Origin: Vreelandella titanicae BH1
GTDB taxonomy: Bacteria; Pseudomonadota; Gammaproteobacteria; Pseudomonadales; Halomonadaceae
DNA length: 52,654 nucleotides
Reading direction: 5' to 3'
Assembly (NCBI RefSeq): GCF_000336575.1
Contig: NZ_AOPO01000024.1
Span: 1 to 52,654, forward strand
Shown here: in pieces, positions 1 through 7,820 of the stretch
Position numbering within the stretch: position 1 is the stretch's first letter
How the letters are laid out: each line of letters opens with the position of its first letter
Notes under the pieces: generated by a model
The model's database searches: none
What the model saw: only the letters and a program-made list of their open reading frames with translations
What the model was told of the DNA's origin: nothing
Position numbers and translations under genes: made by a program

Positions 1-3
1 ATG

Positions 4-40
4 AAAAATCCCTCAGGGCTGATGCCTTGGGGGATTTTTT
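4..40 (+). terminator. Rho-independent terminator of an upstream gene
   Basis: A stem that starts AAAATCCC and closes with GGGGATTTT is followed by a run of T. It most likely ends a gene lying left of the window. Confidence 0.75.
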
Positions 41-130
41 TTGCATGGGCGTGAGGGGTAAAGAGTGAGGAGAGAGGGGGAATAGTGAGTAGAAAACGTT
101 GGTGTAGGGGTATCTAACGAATACCCTGCT

Positions 131-205
131 CACACCTCACACCTCACACCTCACACCTCACACCTCACACCTCACACCTCACACCTCACACCTCACACCT
201 CACAC
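131..205. repeat. Tandem heptamer repeat (CACACCT)n
   Basis: About ten and a half head-to-tail copies of the 7-base unit CACACCT run without interruption. There are no spacers, so this is a simple microsatellite in intergenic DNA between the first terminator and the lipoprotein gene. Copy number probably varies by slippage. No function is visible. Confidence 0.95.
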
Positions 206-337
206 TAACGTGCGGTTTTCTGGCGTTTTATGTCATATATAACAATAGCTTGTGCATTTAACATGGTATTGTTGCCACGCAGCATCTAGTATTATGTTGC
301 ACGTACCCAGAAGTAAAATCTCAGGAGGAGAAACGGT

Positions 338-526
338 ATGACGACGCAAGTAGCCAAGAAGTTAGCAATTGCTCTATTTATGGCTTTGATGGCAGGCGGA
401 CTGATCGCTTGTGATGATCAAGGGCCTGCTGAAGAAGCGGGTGAAAGCATTGATGACGCCGCAGAAGATGCCGGGGAGAGCATGGAAGAGCTCGGCGAAG
501 ATATGGAAGAAGCGGCCGAGAACTAG
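338..526 (+). CDS. Small acidic lipoprotein, function unknown
   Basis: This 62-residue protein starts with a basic N-terminus, then a hydrophobic helix ending in a lipobox (L-I-A-C, Cys at about residue 25). That predicts signal peptidase II processing and a membrane anchor. The mature part of about 37 residues is almost only Glu, Asp, Ala, Gly and Ser, in a loose repeat of the form A/E-G-E-S/D-x-x-x-A/L, and is probably an amphipathic or disordered acidic tail. An AGGAGG ribosome binding site sits at good spacing before the ATG. Size and lipobox recall entericidin-type lipoproteins, but the acidic tail differs. A terminator follows at 555. Confidence 0.7.
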   Translation: MTTQVAKKLAIALFMALMAGGLIACDDQGPAEEAGESIDDAAEDAGESMEELGEDMEEAAEN

Positions 527-554
527 GCCGAGCATTTGTTTGATGAGTTAACCG

Positions 555-588
555 AAGCAGTCGCTGAAAAGCGGCTGCTTTATTGTTT
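555..588 (+). terminator. Rho-independent terminator after the small lipoprotein gene
   Basis: AAGCAGTCGCT pairs with AGCGGCTGCTT around a GAAA loop (one G-U pair), followed by a T-rich tail. It ends the single-gene lipoprotein transcript. Confidence 0.8.
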
Positions 589-640
589 GTATCGCGTCTA
601 TTATGGTTAGCCTGAATAACGATAAAAATGAGGTGGCAAC

Positions 641-1216
641 GTGCTACTACAACGCGATAAAAGCCTGTTGTTAATGGTCGATTTCCAGGCGGGTCTGCTG
701 CCTGTAATCGATGGTGGTCAAGAAGCCATGAATGAAGCGGCTTGGCTAGGCGAAATGGCGTGCTTGCTTGAGGTGCCTGTATGGTTAACCGAGCAGTCTC
801 CAGAAAAACTGGGAGGATCCTCGGCATCACTGCTCGCCTGCCTGAATGACTATCGGCTCTGGCAGAAACAGCATTTTGGGGCCATGGCGGAAACTGAATT
901 TCGTGAAGCGCTAAACGCAACGGGTAAAACACAGATTGTACTGTGTGGAACAGAAGCGCACATCTGCGTGCTGCAAACGGGTTTAGGGCTATTAGAGGCA
1001 GGCTACGAGTTGTACTGGCTGAGTGACGCCTCTGCCAGTCGACGCCCGCAAGAGGCTGCGTTTGCCCGTGAGCGCGCCTGCGCGAGCGGTGCTGTGGCGG
1101 TGACGGCAGATATGGTGGCTTATGAGTGGCTTCACCGCTGCGATACAGCGCTGTTCAAAGAGGCGCACCAGCGCTTTTTAAAGCCGCGCGCGTCACGCCC
1201 CGTACGTTTCTATTAG
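641..1216 (+). CDS. Isochorismatase-family cysteine hydrolase
   Basis: The 191-residue product has the isochorismatase/nicotinamidase fold. The catalytic Asp lies in the N-terminal motif LLMVDFQ (Asp about 14). A Lys is present in the middle region near EKLGG. The nucleophilic Cys lies in CGTEAHICV (about residue 108). Members hydrolyse amides or vinyl ethers, and the exact substrate cannot be told from sequence. The start is a GTG with GAGG about 8 bases upstream, and no better ATG is available. It converges on yaaA with only 10 bases between the stop codons. Confidence 0.88.
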   Translation: MLLQRDKSLLLMVDFQAGLLPVIDGGQEAMNEAAWLGEMACLLEVPVWLTEQSPEKLGGSSASLLACLNDYRLWQKQHFGAMAETEFREALNATGKTQIVLCGTEAHICVLQTGLGLLEAGYELYWLSDASASRRPQEAAFARERACASGAVAVTADMVAYEWLHRCDTALFKEAHQRFLKPRASRPVRFY

Positions 1217-1226
1217 GCCATTCGCT

Positions 1227-2006
1227 TTAGCGATCGGCTTCTTTACGAGTGAAAACGAAGGTATCCCCTTGGGATGCCGATGCATCGAAACGATAACCTG
1301 CCACATTGAACGCCTTGAGTTCATCTGGATCGTTGACCTGTTCCTGGATAAGCCAAGCGCTCATCAGTCCACGCGCTTTTTTGGCGTAGAAGCTGATGAT
1401 TTTAAAGGTGCCGTTTTTCTCATCTTTAAACACCGGCGTAATGATCCGGGCATTAAGCTGCTTGGTATCTACCGCTTTGAAGTACTCATTCGAGGCGAGA
1501 TTAACCAGCACGTTGGAGCCGCTTTCTGCAATGGCTTCATTAAGTGCAGGTGCCAGGATGGGCTTCCAATAGGCATACAGATCCTTACCGGCACTGTTAG
1601 GCAGCTTGGTGCCCATTTCCAGGCGGTAGGCCTGAATCAAATCCAGCGGCCGCAGCAGGCCATATAGGCCAGAAAGTATGCGCAGATGCGACTGTGCGTA
1701 ACGGTTCTCCGCTTCGCTGAAGTTTTCTGCTTGCAGGCCGGTATAAACGTCGCCCTGAAAAGCCTGTGCAGCAGGTTTGGCATTGCTCAGAGTGAAAGGA
1801 GGGTGCCACTCCTCAAAACGCGCCGCATTCAGGCCCGCCAATTTATCGCTGATACCCATGAGTTCGCTGATTTGCTGCGGCGAGTAATCACGCAAAATAG
1901 TGATAAGCGCTTGGCTGTGTTTCAGAAAGTCGGGTTGTGACACTTGCTCTGTGGTCGGTGGGGTTTCAAAGTCCAGCGTTTTGGCGGGAGAGATAACGCT
2001 CAGCAT
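1227..2006 (-). CDS. yaaA: Peroxide stress protein YaaA (DUF328/UPF0246)
   Basis: The N-terminal motif MLSVISPAKTLDFETP is the signature of YaaA. In E. coli this protein limits free iron and oxidative DNA damage under hydrogen peroxide and binds DNA. The ORF stays open 24 codons further upstream, but the start chosen at 2006 has a strong AGGAG site and gives 259 residues, the normal family length. Further family motifs are visible, including LSGLYGLLRPLD and the NLASNEYFKAV stretch. It is cytoplasmic and monocistronic here. Confidence 0.95.
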   Translation of the reverse strand: MLSVISPAKTLDFETPPTTEQVSQPDFLKHSQALITILRDYSPQQISELMGISDKLAGLNAARFEEWHPPFTLSNAKPAAQAFQGDVYTGLQAENFSEAENRYAQSHLRILSGLYGLLRPLDLIQAYRLEMGTKLPNSAGKDLYAYWKPILAPALNEAIAESGSNVLVNLASNEYFKAVDTKQLNARIITPVFKDEKNGTFKIISFYAKKARGLMSAWLIQEQVNDPDELKAFNVAGYRFDASASQGDTFVFTRKEADR

Positions 2007-2140
2007 CGCATGCTCCTGGTCGTGCCCTGATAAATAAAAGCCTGATATAAGTGGGCTCAGTATACCAAGCCTCGGCAAAGGCCGAGGCTATAGCGGTGAT
2101 AGCCTTATGAGAGTCGGCTTGTTTTTAAGGGCTGTTTGTT

Positions 2141-3172
2141 TTAAGGACAGGGATTGGGCATACGGCGGTGAATATCTTCGATTGCCTCTAGCACTTCGTT
2201 GTCCAGCTTGAGGCTCTCGCTGGCAAGATTGCTTTCCAACTGCTCCATGGTGGTCGCACCAATGATATTGCTGGTCAAGAAGCTGCGAGAGTTAACAAAC
2301 GCCAGCGCCATTTGCGCAGGGTCTAGCTCGTGCTTTTCAGCAAGCGCAACGTAAGCCTGGGTGGCCGCCTCGGCTTCGGGCGAGGTGTAACGCTTGAAGC
2401 GCTCATACAGCGTCAAACGACCTTTGGGTGGTTGCGCGCCATTCAGGTATTTACCTGAGAGTACCCCAAACCCTAGCGGTGAATAAGCAAGTAGACCGAC
2501 ATCTTCACGGTGGGCAATTTCAGCCAAACCAACTTCAAAAGAGCGATTTAGAAGGTTGTAGGGGTTTTGAATAGACGCCACACGCGGTAAATCTAGCTTA
2601 TCGGCAAGCTGCAGTGAGCGCATCACGCCCCAGGGCGTGTCATTAGAGAGCCCAATAGCCCGTACTTTGCCTGCATCAACCAGCTCTTTCAGCGCATCAA
2701 GCGTCTCTTCTAGCGGCGTCGCATCTTCGTCTTCGCTATGAACGTAGCCTAGCTTGCCAAAGAAATTGGTTTGACGGTCGGGCCAGTGCAGTTGGTAAAG
2801 GTCAACGTAATCGGTGTTCAAGCGCTCCAGGCTTGTATCGATGGCCTGATGAATATGCTCACGGGTTAAACGCGGGCCACCCCGTATATGGTCAAGCCCT
2901 GGGCCTGCGGCCTTGGTGGCTATGATCAGATCGTCCCTGGCGCCACGCTGCTTAAGCCAACTGCCAATATAGCGCTCAGTTAAGCCCTGGGTCTGGGCCA
3001 TGGGCGGAACGGGGTACATTTCTGCGGTATCAATAAAATTGATGCCAAACGCCACGGCTCTATCAAGCTGTTCGTGGGCTTCAGCTTCGCTGTTTTGCTC
3101 GCCAAACGTCATCGTGCCTAAACAGAGTCGACTTACCTCCATGCCGGTTCTGCCAAGTGGGCGCGTTTGCAT
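2141..3172 (-). CDS. Aldo/keto reductase, Tas-like
   Basis: This is an NADPH-dependent (beta/alpha)8-barrel oxidoreductase of 343 residues. The catalytic tetrad is visible: Asp and Tyr in FIDTAEMYP, Lys in IIATKAAG, and His in LYQLHWPDR. The C-terminal NADP-binding region includes SNIIGATTMEQL. The N-terminus, MQTRPLGRTGMEVSRLCLG, is typical of the Tas/YajO branch of the AKR family. The chosen start has an AAGGAG site, and the 11 extra upstream codons have none. Physiological carbonyl substrates are unknown. Confidence 0.93.
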   Translation of the reverse strand: MQTRPLGRTGMEVSRLCLGTMTFGEQNSEAEAHEQLDRAVAFGINFIDTAEMYPVPPMAQTQGLTERYIGSWLKQRGARDDLIIATKAAGPGLDHIRGGPRLTREHIHQAIDTSLERLNTDYVDLYQLHWPDRQTNFFGKLGYVHSEDEDATPLEETLDALKELVDAGKVRAIGLSNDTPWGVMRSLQLADKLDLPRVASIQNPYNLLNRSFEVGLAEIAHREDVGLLAYSPLGFGVLSGKYLNGAQPPKGRLTLYERFKRYTSPEAEAATQAYVALAEKHELDPAQMALAFVNSRSFLTSNIIGATTMEQLESNLASESLKLDNEVLEAIEDIHRRMPNPCP

Positions 3173-3421
3173 TTTTATCTCCTTACTAAGGCGGAATTGC
3201 CACAAGATAAGCCGCCATTACCAGGCTGGTAAACGGCGTATGAATGGCATGTTAGCGAGGCTCATTGCAAGCAGCAAATTAATGGGGTTGAGTCGTCGCA
3301 AAGGCAGGCGTATGCTTGCCAGCCCATCGACCGGCTAAAGGCCGGTTTCTCGTGTGGTTGGCAGCTATTTTTGTGACTGCTAGCCCAAGGTTCCAACAGA
3401 CGACAGGCAGGGTGGTTTGCC

Positions 3422-3916
3422 ATGCTGCAGGCATCAACGTTGTTTACTCGGCTAGAATTTCGCCTAGCTGAACGGCTGTTTCATAATCACTGGCTGTTGC
3501 CGCGTTCACCGCGGACCCAGCGTTTAACGATGCGCTTGTTTAAGCGCTGTGCGGAAGCGGGTCACCCAGACGCGCTCTCCGTATACGGCCATATGCTGTT
3601 TCATCGCAGTCAGACGCCCCAGGACAAAGCGCGCGGAGCGCGGTACGTTCTGGAAGCTGCGCATGCCGGGGATGTAAAGTCACAGTACCAGGTGGCACAA
3701 ATCCACGAACATGGCTGTGCCCAGTACCCGCGCCGTGAAGATTACGCGGTGACCTGGTACGCACGCGCCGCCCAGTCTGGGCACTATCTCGCCGCAGAGC
3801 GGCTTGCTCGCGCTTATCGCCTGGGTGAATTAGGCTTGGCGGTAGATGGTGAGCGTGCGGCTTACTGGCAGCGACAGGCGGATCAGCTGGCACTAAATAG
3901 CGTGGCCGCCGCATGA
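3422..3916 (+). CDS. Sel1-repeat (TPR-like) protein
   Basis: This 164-residue helical protein carries about three Sel1-type repeats, seen as phrases such as CAEAGHPDALSVYGHML, AAHAGDVKSQYQVAQIHEHG and AAQSGHYLAAERLARAYRLG. Sel1 repeats form alpha-solenoids for protein-protein contact. There is no signal peptide, so it is probably cytoplasmic. The exonuclease gene follows 34 bases downstream on the same strand and may be co-transcribed. Confidence 0.85.
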   Translation: MLQASTLFTRLEFRLAERLFHNHWLLPRSPRTQRLTMRLFKRCAEAGHPDALSVYGHMLFHRSQTPQDKARGARYVLEAAHAGDVKSQYQVAQIHEHGCAQYPRREDYAVTWYARAAQSGHYLAAERLARAYRLGELGLAVDGERAAYWQRQADQLALNSVAAA

Positions 3917-3950
3917 AGCGTTACCGCGTTTTGATTGAGTGAGGAAGGTT

Positions 3951-4463
3951 GTGTCCGAGACGCTACCCACAGTGCTAGATATTGAAGCGTCCGGATTTGG
4001 GCGCGGCAGCTACCCCATTGAAGTAGGCATCGCCCGTGCCGATGGAAGCTGCTGTGCTTTTCTCATTCAACCGCTGGAAGAGTGGACGCACTGGGATCCC
4101 AAGGCTGAACTGCTGCATGGCATCTCCCGTGATCGCCTTATTCAGGAGGGCTACCCGGTACGCCAGGTCGCCCACTGGCTGAACGATGAACTACGCGAGC
4201 TGGGTAAGGCGTACAGCGATAGTTGGGGGTACGACAATACCTGGCTGTCGCTGCTCTTCCATCATGCGGGTATGCTGCCGCGTTTTCGTCTTGAGGCGCT
4301 AAGAATTCTGCTTAGCGAAGAGCAGCAGGCAGTGTGGAGCGACACCAAAGAAGCGCTGATCGCCGAACAGGGTATTCACCGCCACCGGGCAGGTGAAGAT
4401 GCCCGTTTACTGCAGCTTACCTATCAGCATACCCGCAAGCTCACCGAGCACCCGGGACGTTAG
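3951..4463 (+). CDS. DnaQ-like 3'-5' exonuclease
   Basis: The product, about 170 residues, has DEDDh exonuclease motifs: DIEASGFG at the N-terminus (the D-x-E metal ligands), a middle Asp in DSWGYDNTWL, and HRHRAGEDARLL (H-x-A-G-x-D) at the C-terminus. It should remove nucleotides from nucleic-acid 3' ends using two metal ions, as RNase T or DnaQ relatives do. The GTG at 3951 is preferred over the in-frame GTG at 3939, because the GAGGAAGG ribosome site lies between them. Confidence 0.87.
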   Translation: MSETLPTVLDIEASGFGRGSYPIEVGIARADGSCCAFLIQPLEEWTHWDPKAELLHGISRDRLIQEGYPVRQVAHWLNDELRELGKAYSDSWGYDNTWLSLLFHHAGMLPRFRLEALRILLSEEQQAVWSDTKEALIAEQGIHRHRAGEDARLLQLTYQHTRKLTEHPGR

Positions 4464-4483
4464 TAACTCTTCCCTCACCAGTT

Positions 4484-5026
4484 TTATAGCTGGGCCTCCA
4501 GCGCCTCAAGCAACTCATTGGGGGACGGTGCATCGAGCAGCATTTCGCGGGTGGGAGACGCCAAAAAGCCATGACTAACCGTGCTGTCTAAAAAGGTCAG
4601 CAGCGGCGAATAGAACTCGTCGATGTTCAGCAACCCCATCGGTTTTTCATGCAGGCCTAGATAGCCCCACGTCCATATTTCAAACAGCTCTTCCAAGGTG
4701 CCAATCCCGCCGGGTAAGGCAATAAAAGCATCGGCGTTGGCCGCCATGGTGGCTTTGCGTTCGTGCATGTTGCGCACCCGAATCAGCTCGCTCAAGCCAA
4801 AGTGGGCCTGTTCGCGCTCCACCAGGTGGTCGGGCATCACACCAATGACTTCACCACCGGCCTCAAGTGCTGCGTTAGCCAGCTCGCCCATCAGGCCAAC
4901 GCGTGCCCCACCATAAACCAACGTGTGGCCGCGTTCAGCGAGGGTGCGCCCCAGTTGATTGGTGGCCTGGCGGAAGGCAGGGCTGTTACCTTCACGGGAG
5001 CCAAGATAAACGCAAATTCGAGCCAT
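4484..5026 (-). CDS. LOG-family protein (TIGR00730), putative nucleoside 5'-monophosphate phosphoribohydrolase
   Basis: This Rossmann-fold protein of 180 residues starts ARICVYLGSREG. It contains GGARVGLMGELA and the diagnostic PGGIGTLEELFE motif that binds phosphoribose in Lonely Guy (LOG) enzymes. In plants and some bacteria these release cytokinin bases from riboside monophosphates. In most bacteria the biological role is probably general nucleotide cleavage. It is cytoplasmic and a single gene. Confidence 0.92.
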   Translation of the reverse strand: MARICVYLGSREGNSPAFRQATNQLGRTLAERGHTLVYGGARVGLMGELANAALEAGGEVIGVMPDHLVEREQAHFGLSELIRVRNMHERKATMAANADAFIALPGGIGTLEELFEIWTWGYLGLHEKPMGLLNIDEFYSPLLTFLDSTVSHGFLASPTREMLLDAPSPNELLEALEAQL

Positions 5027-5117
5027 TCGTTTATTTCCTGTCGTTAAAAAATGAACGTGACTAAAACCGTAGCCAAAAAGAAAACGAGATTACTACGAGG
5101 CTTAGGTTAAAAGGGGC

Positions 5118-5639
5118 TTAGGGTAAACAGCGGTCTACCTGATGATGCTCATCCATCCACTGCCCAATCACATTATCACCGCACAGGTGGTGGGCGTACT
5201 GGGTGTGCAGGCAGCGTATCTGATGCCAGTTGCTAATGCCGCCAATGCCGCGTTCGGTCATCACGTTGGTGTAACCCAGCTTAGCGACTTCTTCACGCTG
5301 AGCATTACTCATATAGTCCCAGCGAGCGGTCACATAGTCGCGATGGCTCTGTTGGTAAGCCTCAAGAAATTCAGGCTCTTCCTGTAGGCGTTGTTCGAGC
5401 GCTTTGATAACCCCAACGGCTTCGATGCGGGAAATCTCAACTTTCAGAACATCGGAACAGAGCCAATACAGGGTGGGGAAGGGTTTACCATCGACAATCG
5501 GCGCCATACGCAGTACTAGCGGTGTACCTTCACCGTCGGTGGCGGCTACCGCTTCGATACCACGCGGTGCGCGGCCAAGCTGCTGGGCAATAATGGCGAG
5601 CTGACGTTCGTCAGGCGCTTGGTTGGTGCGTATCACCAT
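5118..5639 (-). CDS. DUF501 domain-containing protein
   Basis: The 173-residue product matches DUF501, a conserved bacterial family of unknown role. Visible hallmarks are QLGRAPRGIEAVA near the N-terminus, the central PTLYWLCSD, and the His/Cys-rich C-terminal stretch ISNWHQIRCLHTQYAHHLCG, which may bind a metal. There is no signal peptide or membrane segment. It lies 12 bases downstream of the 5652-5954 gene on the same strand, so the two are probably co-transcribed. Confidence 0.85.
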   Translation of the reverse strand: MVIRTNQAPDERQLAIIAQQLGRAPRGIEAVAATDGEGTPLVLRMAPIVDGKPFPTLYWLCSDVLKVEISRIEAVGVIKALEQRLQEEPEFLEAYQQSHRDYVTARWDYMSNAQREEVAKLGYTNVMTERGIGGISNWHQIRCLHTQYAHHLCGDNVIGQWMDEHHQVDRCLP

Positions 5640-5651
5640 TGGGTTGGTCTC

Positions 5652-5954
5652 TCACGAACGGTCGTCTTGAACAAATTTAGTCGAGCGGCCAACGGCACGG
5701 AAAAAGCAGCGATTGAGCTGTTCAGGCGACGCGACATAGCACCACGTCCGCTCACAGTATTCAGCGGCTCGTGCCATTAGCACGTCATAAAGGCGATTGA
5801 AGGGGGCATCATAATCGTAGGGATCGGCACCAAACAAGCGGATATGCGGATAGTCGGCAAAGCGCTCAATAAAATAGCGCTCAAGGTCTGCCTCCACGGC
5901 GCGATGCTGGGCGACGTTGTCAGGGTCTATCCAGAGGTTGTAGCGGATTGCCAT
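5652..5954 (-). CDS. Conserved-looking hypothetical protein, about 100 residues
   Basis: I do not recognise this small soluble protein. It starts MAIRYNLWIDPDN and is rich in Tyr, Arg and Asp. There are two Cys in the C-terminal half and no signal peptide. Codon use resembles its neighbours, and it sits between the thioesterase gene (upstream) and the DUF501 gene (downstream) on the same strand with short gaps. That supports a real gene in a three-gene run. Confidence 0.7.
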   Translation of the reverse strand: MAIRYNLWIDPDNVAQHRAVEADLERYFIERFADYPHIRLFGADPYDYDAPFNRLYDVLMARAAEYCERTWCYVASPEQLNRCFFRAVGRSTKFVQDDRS

Positions 5955-5995
5955 TATAAGGCTCCTGTTGCCCCGGTAGTGCAGGGCAGCGTCGA

Positions 5996-6403
5996 TCAGG
6001 CGGGCTCAGGCGCGTCTTGAAGGTGCGACATTAGCGCCTCGCGCAGGTCACCCTCAATAGGCATGGCGCACTTGGCCTGGTGGTCATACTGCACCATAAC
6101 CGTATGGCCCAGGTTAGTGAGCTTGCCGTGCTGCCGCGCCTCTTGGGTGACTGTAAACGAGCTATTGCCTAATCGCGTTAAGTAAGTACGTATTTCGATA
6201 TCGTGACCGTAAAACAGTTCAGCCCGGTAGTCGACTTCCATGCGCGCCATAATCAAGCGCCACTGCTTGGGGTTTAAATCAGGGGTAAAGAGTTTGAACA
6301 AGTCATTTCGGGCAAGCTCAAACCACGCTGGCAGGCGGGTGTTGTTAATGTGCCCTAAGGCGTCAGTATCGTAAAAGGCGGGCTCAATGGTACGGGTAAA
6401 CAT
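5996..6403 (-). CDS. Acyl-CoA thioesterase, 4HBT hotdog family
   Basis: The 135-residue product has the hotdog-fold signature FYDTDALGHINNTRL near its N-terminus. The Asp in this motif is the catalytic residue in 4-hydroxybenzoyl-CoA thioesterase and YbgC-type enzymes. It should hydrolyse acyl-CoA thioesters in the cytoplasm, though chain-length preference cannot be inferred. It starts a likely operon with 5652-5954 and 5118-5639. Confidence 0.88.
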   Translation of the reverse strand: MFTRTIEPAFYDTDALGHINNTRLPAWFELARNDLFKLFTPDLNPKQWRLIMARMEVDYRAELFYGHDIEIRTYLTRLGNSSFTVTQEARQHGKLTNLGHTVMVQYDHQAKCAMPIEGDLREALMSHLQDAPEPA

Positions 6404-6489
6404 GGCTTGTCCTTGTTATTAAAAAAACAGGTTATTAGTAGGGGTAATCGCAACGGCAACGTTTAGGATTAACCCAAGCAAGCGCTTGG

Positions 6490-7296
6490 TCAAGCGGTGC
6501 GGCGTTGATACCACGCAATGAGTTGCATCCACCCCAACAGCCATAGCGTGGCAGCAGCGAAGCCGACCAATGTGCCCCATAGCAACCCTAGTGTGCTGTA
6601 AGTATAGGAAACACATAGCGTGTAACTCAGTAGCGAGCCAAGTCCCATCGGGTAGTGCTTGATCACCGTCGCCACCGGCGCTGCCCCATGGTTCAGGTGT
6701 AGGATCAGCAAAAAAGGCAGCATCGTGACGGGAAAGGCGGCCAACGTTCCCGCCCAGGCGGGCGGCAGCCAGTGGGCCAGGCTGGTAATGGTAAATATGA
6801 TCACCGTGGCAAGTGCCGCGCGGGCGGCAAGCGCCGGTAACGAAAACGTTCTGCTGGCGGGTATCCTGACATCAGTAATGCTGCGAAATAAGCCGCTGAA
6901 CAGAGCAATGGCGCATAGCGTCACCAGCGTGCCGCTCAAACGCGTGAAGTTAAACTGAGCGAGCAGCGTGCTAACGGCGAGCCAGGCAACCAAGCCGCCC
7001 GCCACGCCGCCAATGACACCTTTAACGCCCGGCTGTCGTCCTGCCATCCAATAACCGGCCCCTAGCGCCATTGTGGCCGTAAAGCCCGCCAGGGTATGCA
7101 CCGCACTTTGGGTCGCAAACTGAGGGGAAATTTCCAAGCCGATAAAAAATAGCGCCAAGGCCGTGCCTAACGGATAGCCCGCCAGCAGGCCCGCCATGCG
7201 CGGGCTAGCACGCACGGCAATCGCGCCTAGTCCCAGCACCATGCTGATCGATAGCCCTAATTTCGCTAGCTGCCAAGTGAGAGGGACTTCAATCAT
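6490..7296 (-). CDS. Multi-pass inner-membrane protein, function unknown
   Basis: The 268 residues form about seven or eight hydrophobic segments separated by short polar loops. Glycine-rich helices such as GVIGGVAGGLVAWLAV are present, as is a conserved-looking SPRMAGLLAGYPLGTAL near the N-terminus. I cannot assign a transporter family. There is no nucleotide-binding or catalytic motif. The ATG is followed closely by the first membrane helix, consistent with the start chosen. Confidence 0.75.
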   Translation of the reverse strand: MIEVPLTWQLAKLGLSISMVLGLGAIAVRASPRMAGLLAGYPLGTALALFFIGLEISPQFATQSAVHTLAGFTATMALGAGYWMAGRQPGVKGVIGGVAGGLVAWLAVSTLLAQFNFTRLSGTLVTLCAIALFSGLFRSITDVRIPASRTFSLPALAARAALATVIIFTITSLAHWLPPAWAGTLAAFPVTMLPFLLILHLNHGAAPVATVIKHYPMGLGSLLSYTLCVSYTYSTLGLLWGTLVGFAAATLWLLGWMQLIAWYQRRTA

Positions 7297-7351
7297 GCGG
7301 CGTTTTCCTTGCTGTTATTGTTTGGGTACTGTCAGCCTGCGAGCTCGTGAA

Positions 7352-7783
7352 TTAAACCAAACGCAGGCCTTGCTGGTCGCGCCATGCGGCCTCAAGGGCA
7401 TCTTTTAGGGGCGCTTTCAAGTGCGCGGGGAGCGCCTCCTGCGCCGCTTGGAGTGAATCAAACGAACGGTTGCGCAGCCAGCAGTAAGCCCAGGCACAGG
7501 CTTCGGCGTCGCTATCGGGGGTCGGGCGAGCGGGCATTTGATTGAGCAGAAAGACCGCAGTGCGCGGCGCCCATAGCGGCATTTCACCTAGCTCATCCTG
7601 GCTCCACTGCTCCAGGGTGGCGCCGCTGGGCGTGGCGTCGGGTGTACCTAATTTAGCTACCCGTGCTGTTTCGGCCAAAATGAGCGCTAGCTGATCCGTA
7701 TTCGCTTGCCCAAGCGAGCGCCATTGCCGCAACAGCGCCGATAGCCCCGCCCGCATCTTGGTATAAAAGTCATCTTGCGGCAT
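7352..7783 (-). CDS. Hypothetical protein, divergent from the malY-like gene
   Basis: This soluble, helical protein of about 143 residues is unrecognised. It is rich in Ala, Leu and Trp, with phrases such as WAYCWLRNRSFDSLQAAQ. The ORF continues 13 codons upstream to 7822, but that start would overlap the divergent malY-like start. The ATG at 7783 (MPQDDFYTKM) leaves a 37-base divergent intergenic space. Its codon use is like that of its neighbours, so it is probably real. Confidence 0.6.
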   Translation of the reverse strand: MPQDDFYTKMRAGLSALLRQWRSLGQANTDQLALILAETARVAKLGTPDATPSGATLEQWSQDELGEMPLWAPRTAVFLLNQMPARPTPDSDAEACAWAYCWLRNRSFDSLQAAQEALPAHLKAPLKDALEAAWRDQQGLRLV

Positions 7784-7820
7784 GCTTGGCACAACCCCTA
7801 TTGAATGAGTGAGATTTTTC

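Noticed and set aside
131..205. CRISPR-like repeats
   Set aside because: The unit is only 7 bases and is strictly head-to-tail with no spacers.
378..932. 184-codon minus-strand ORF over the lipoprotein and isochorismatase genes
   Set aside because: Shadow of two plus-strand genes; composition rich in His, Arg and Pro with no motif.
1269..1667. 132-codon plus-strand ORF opposite yaaA
   Set aside because: Lies wholly within the well-supported yaaA gene on the other strand.
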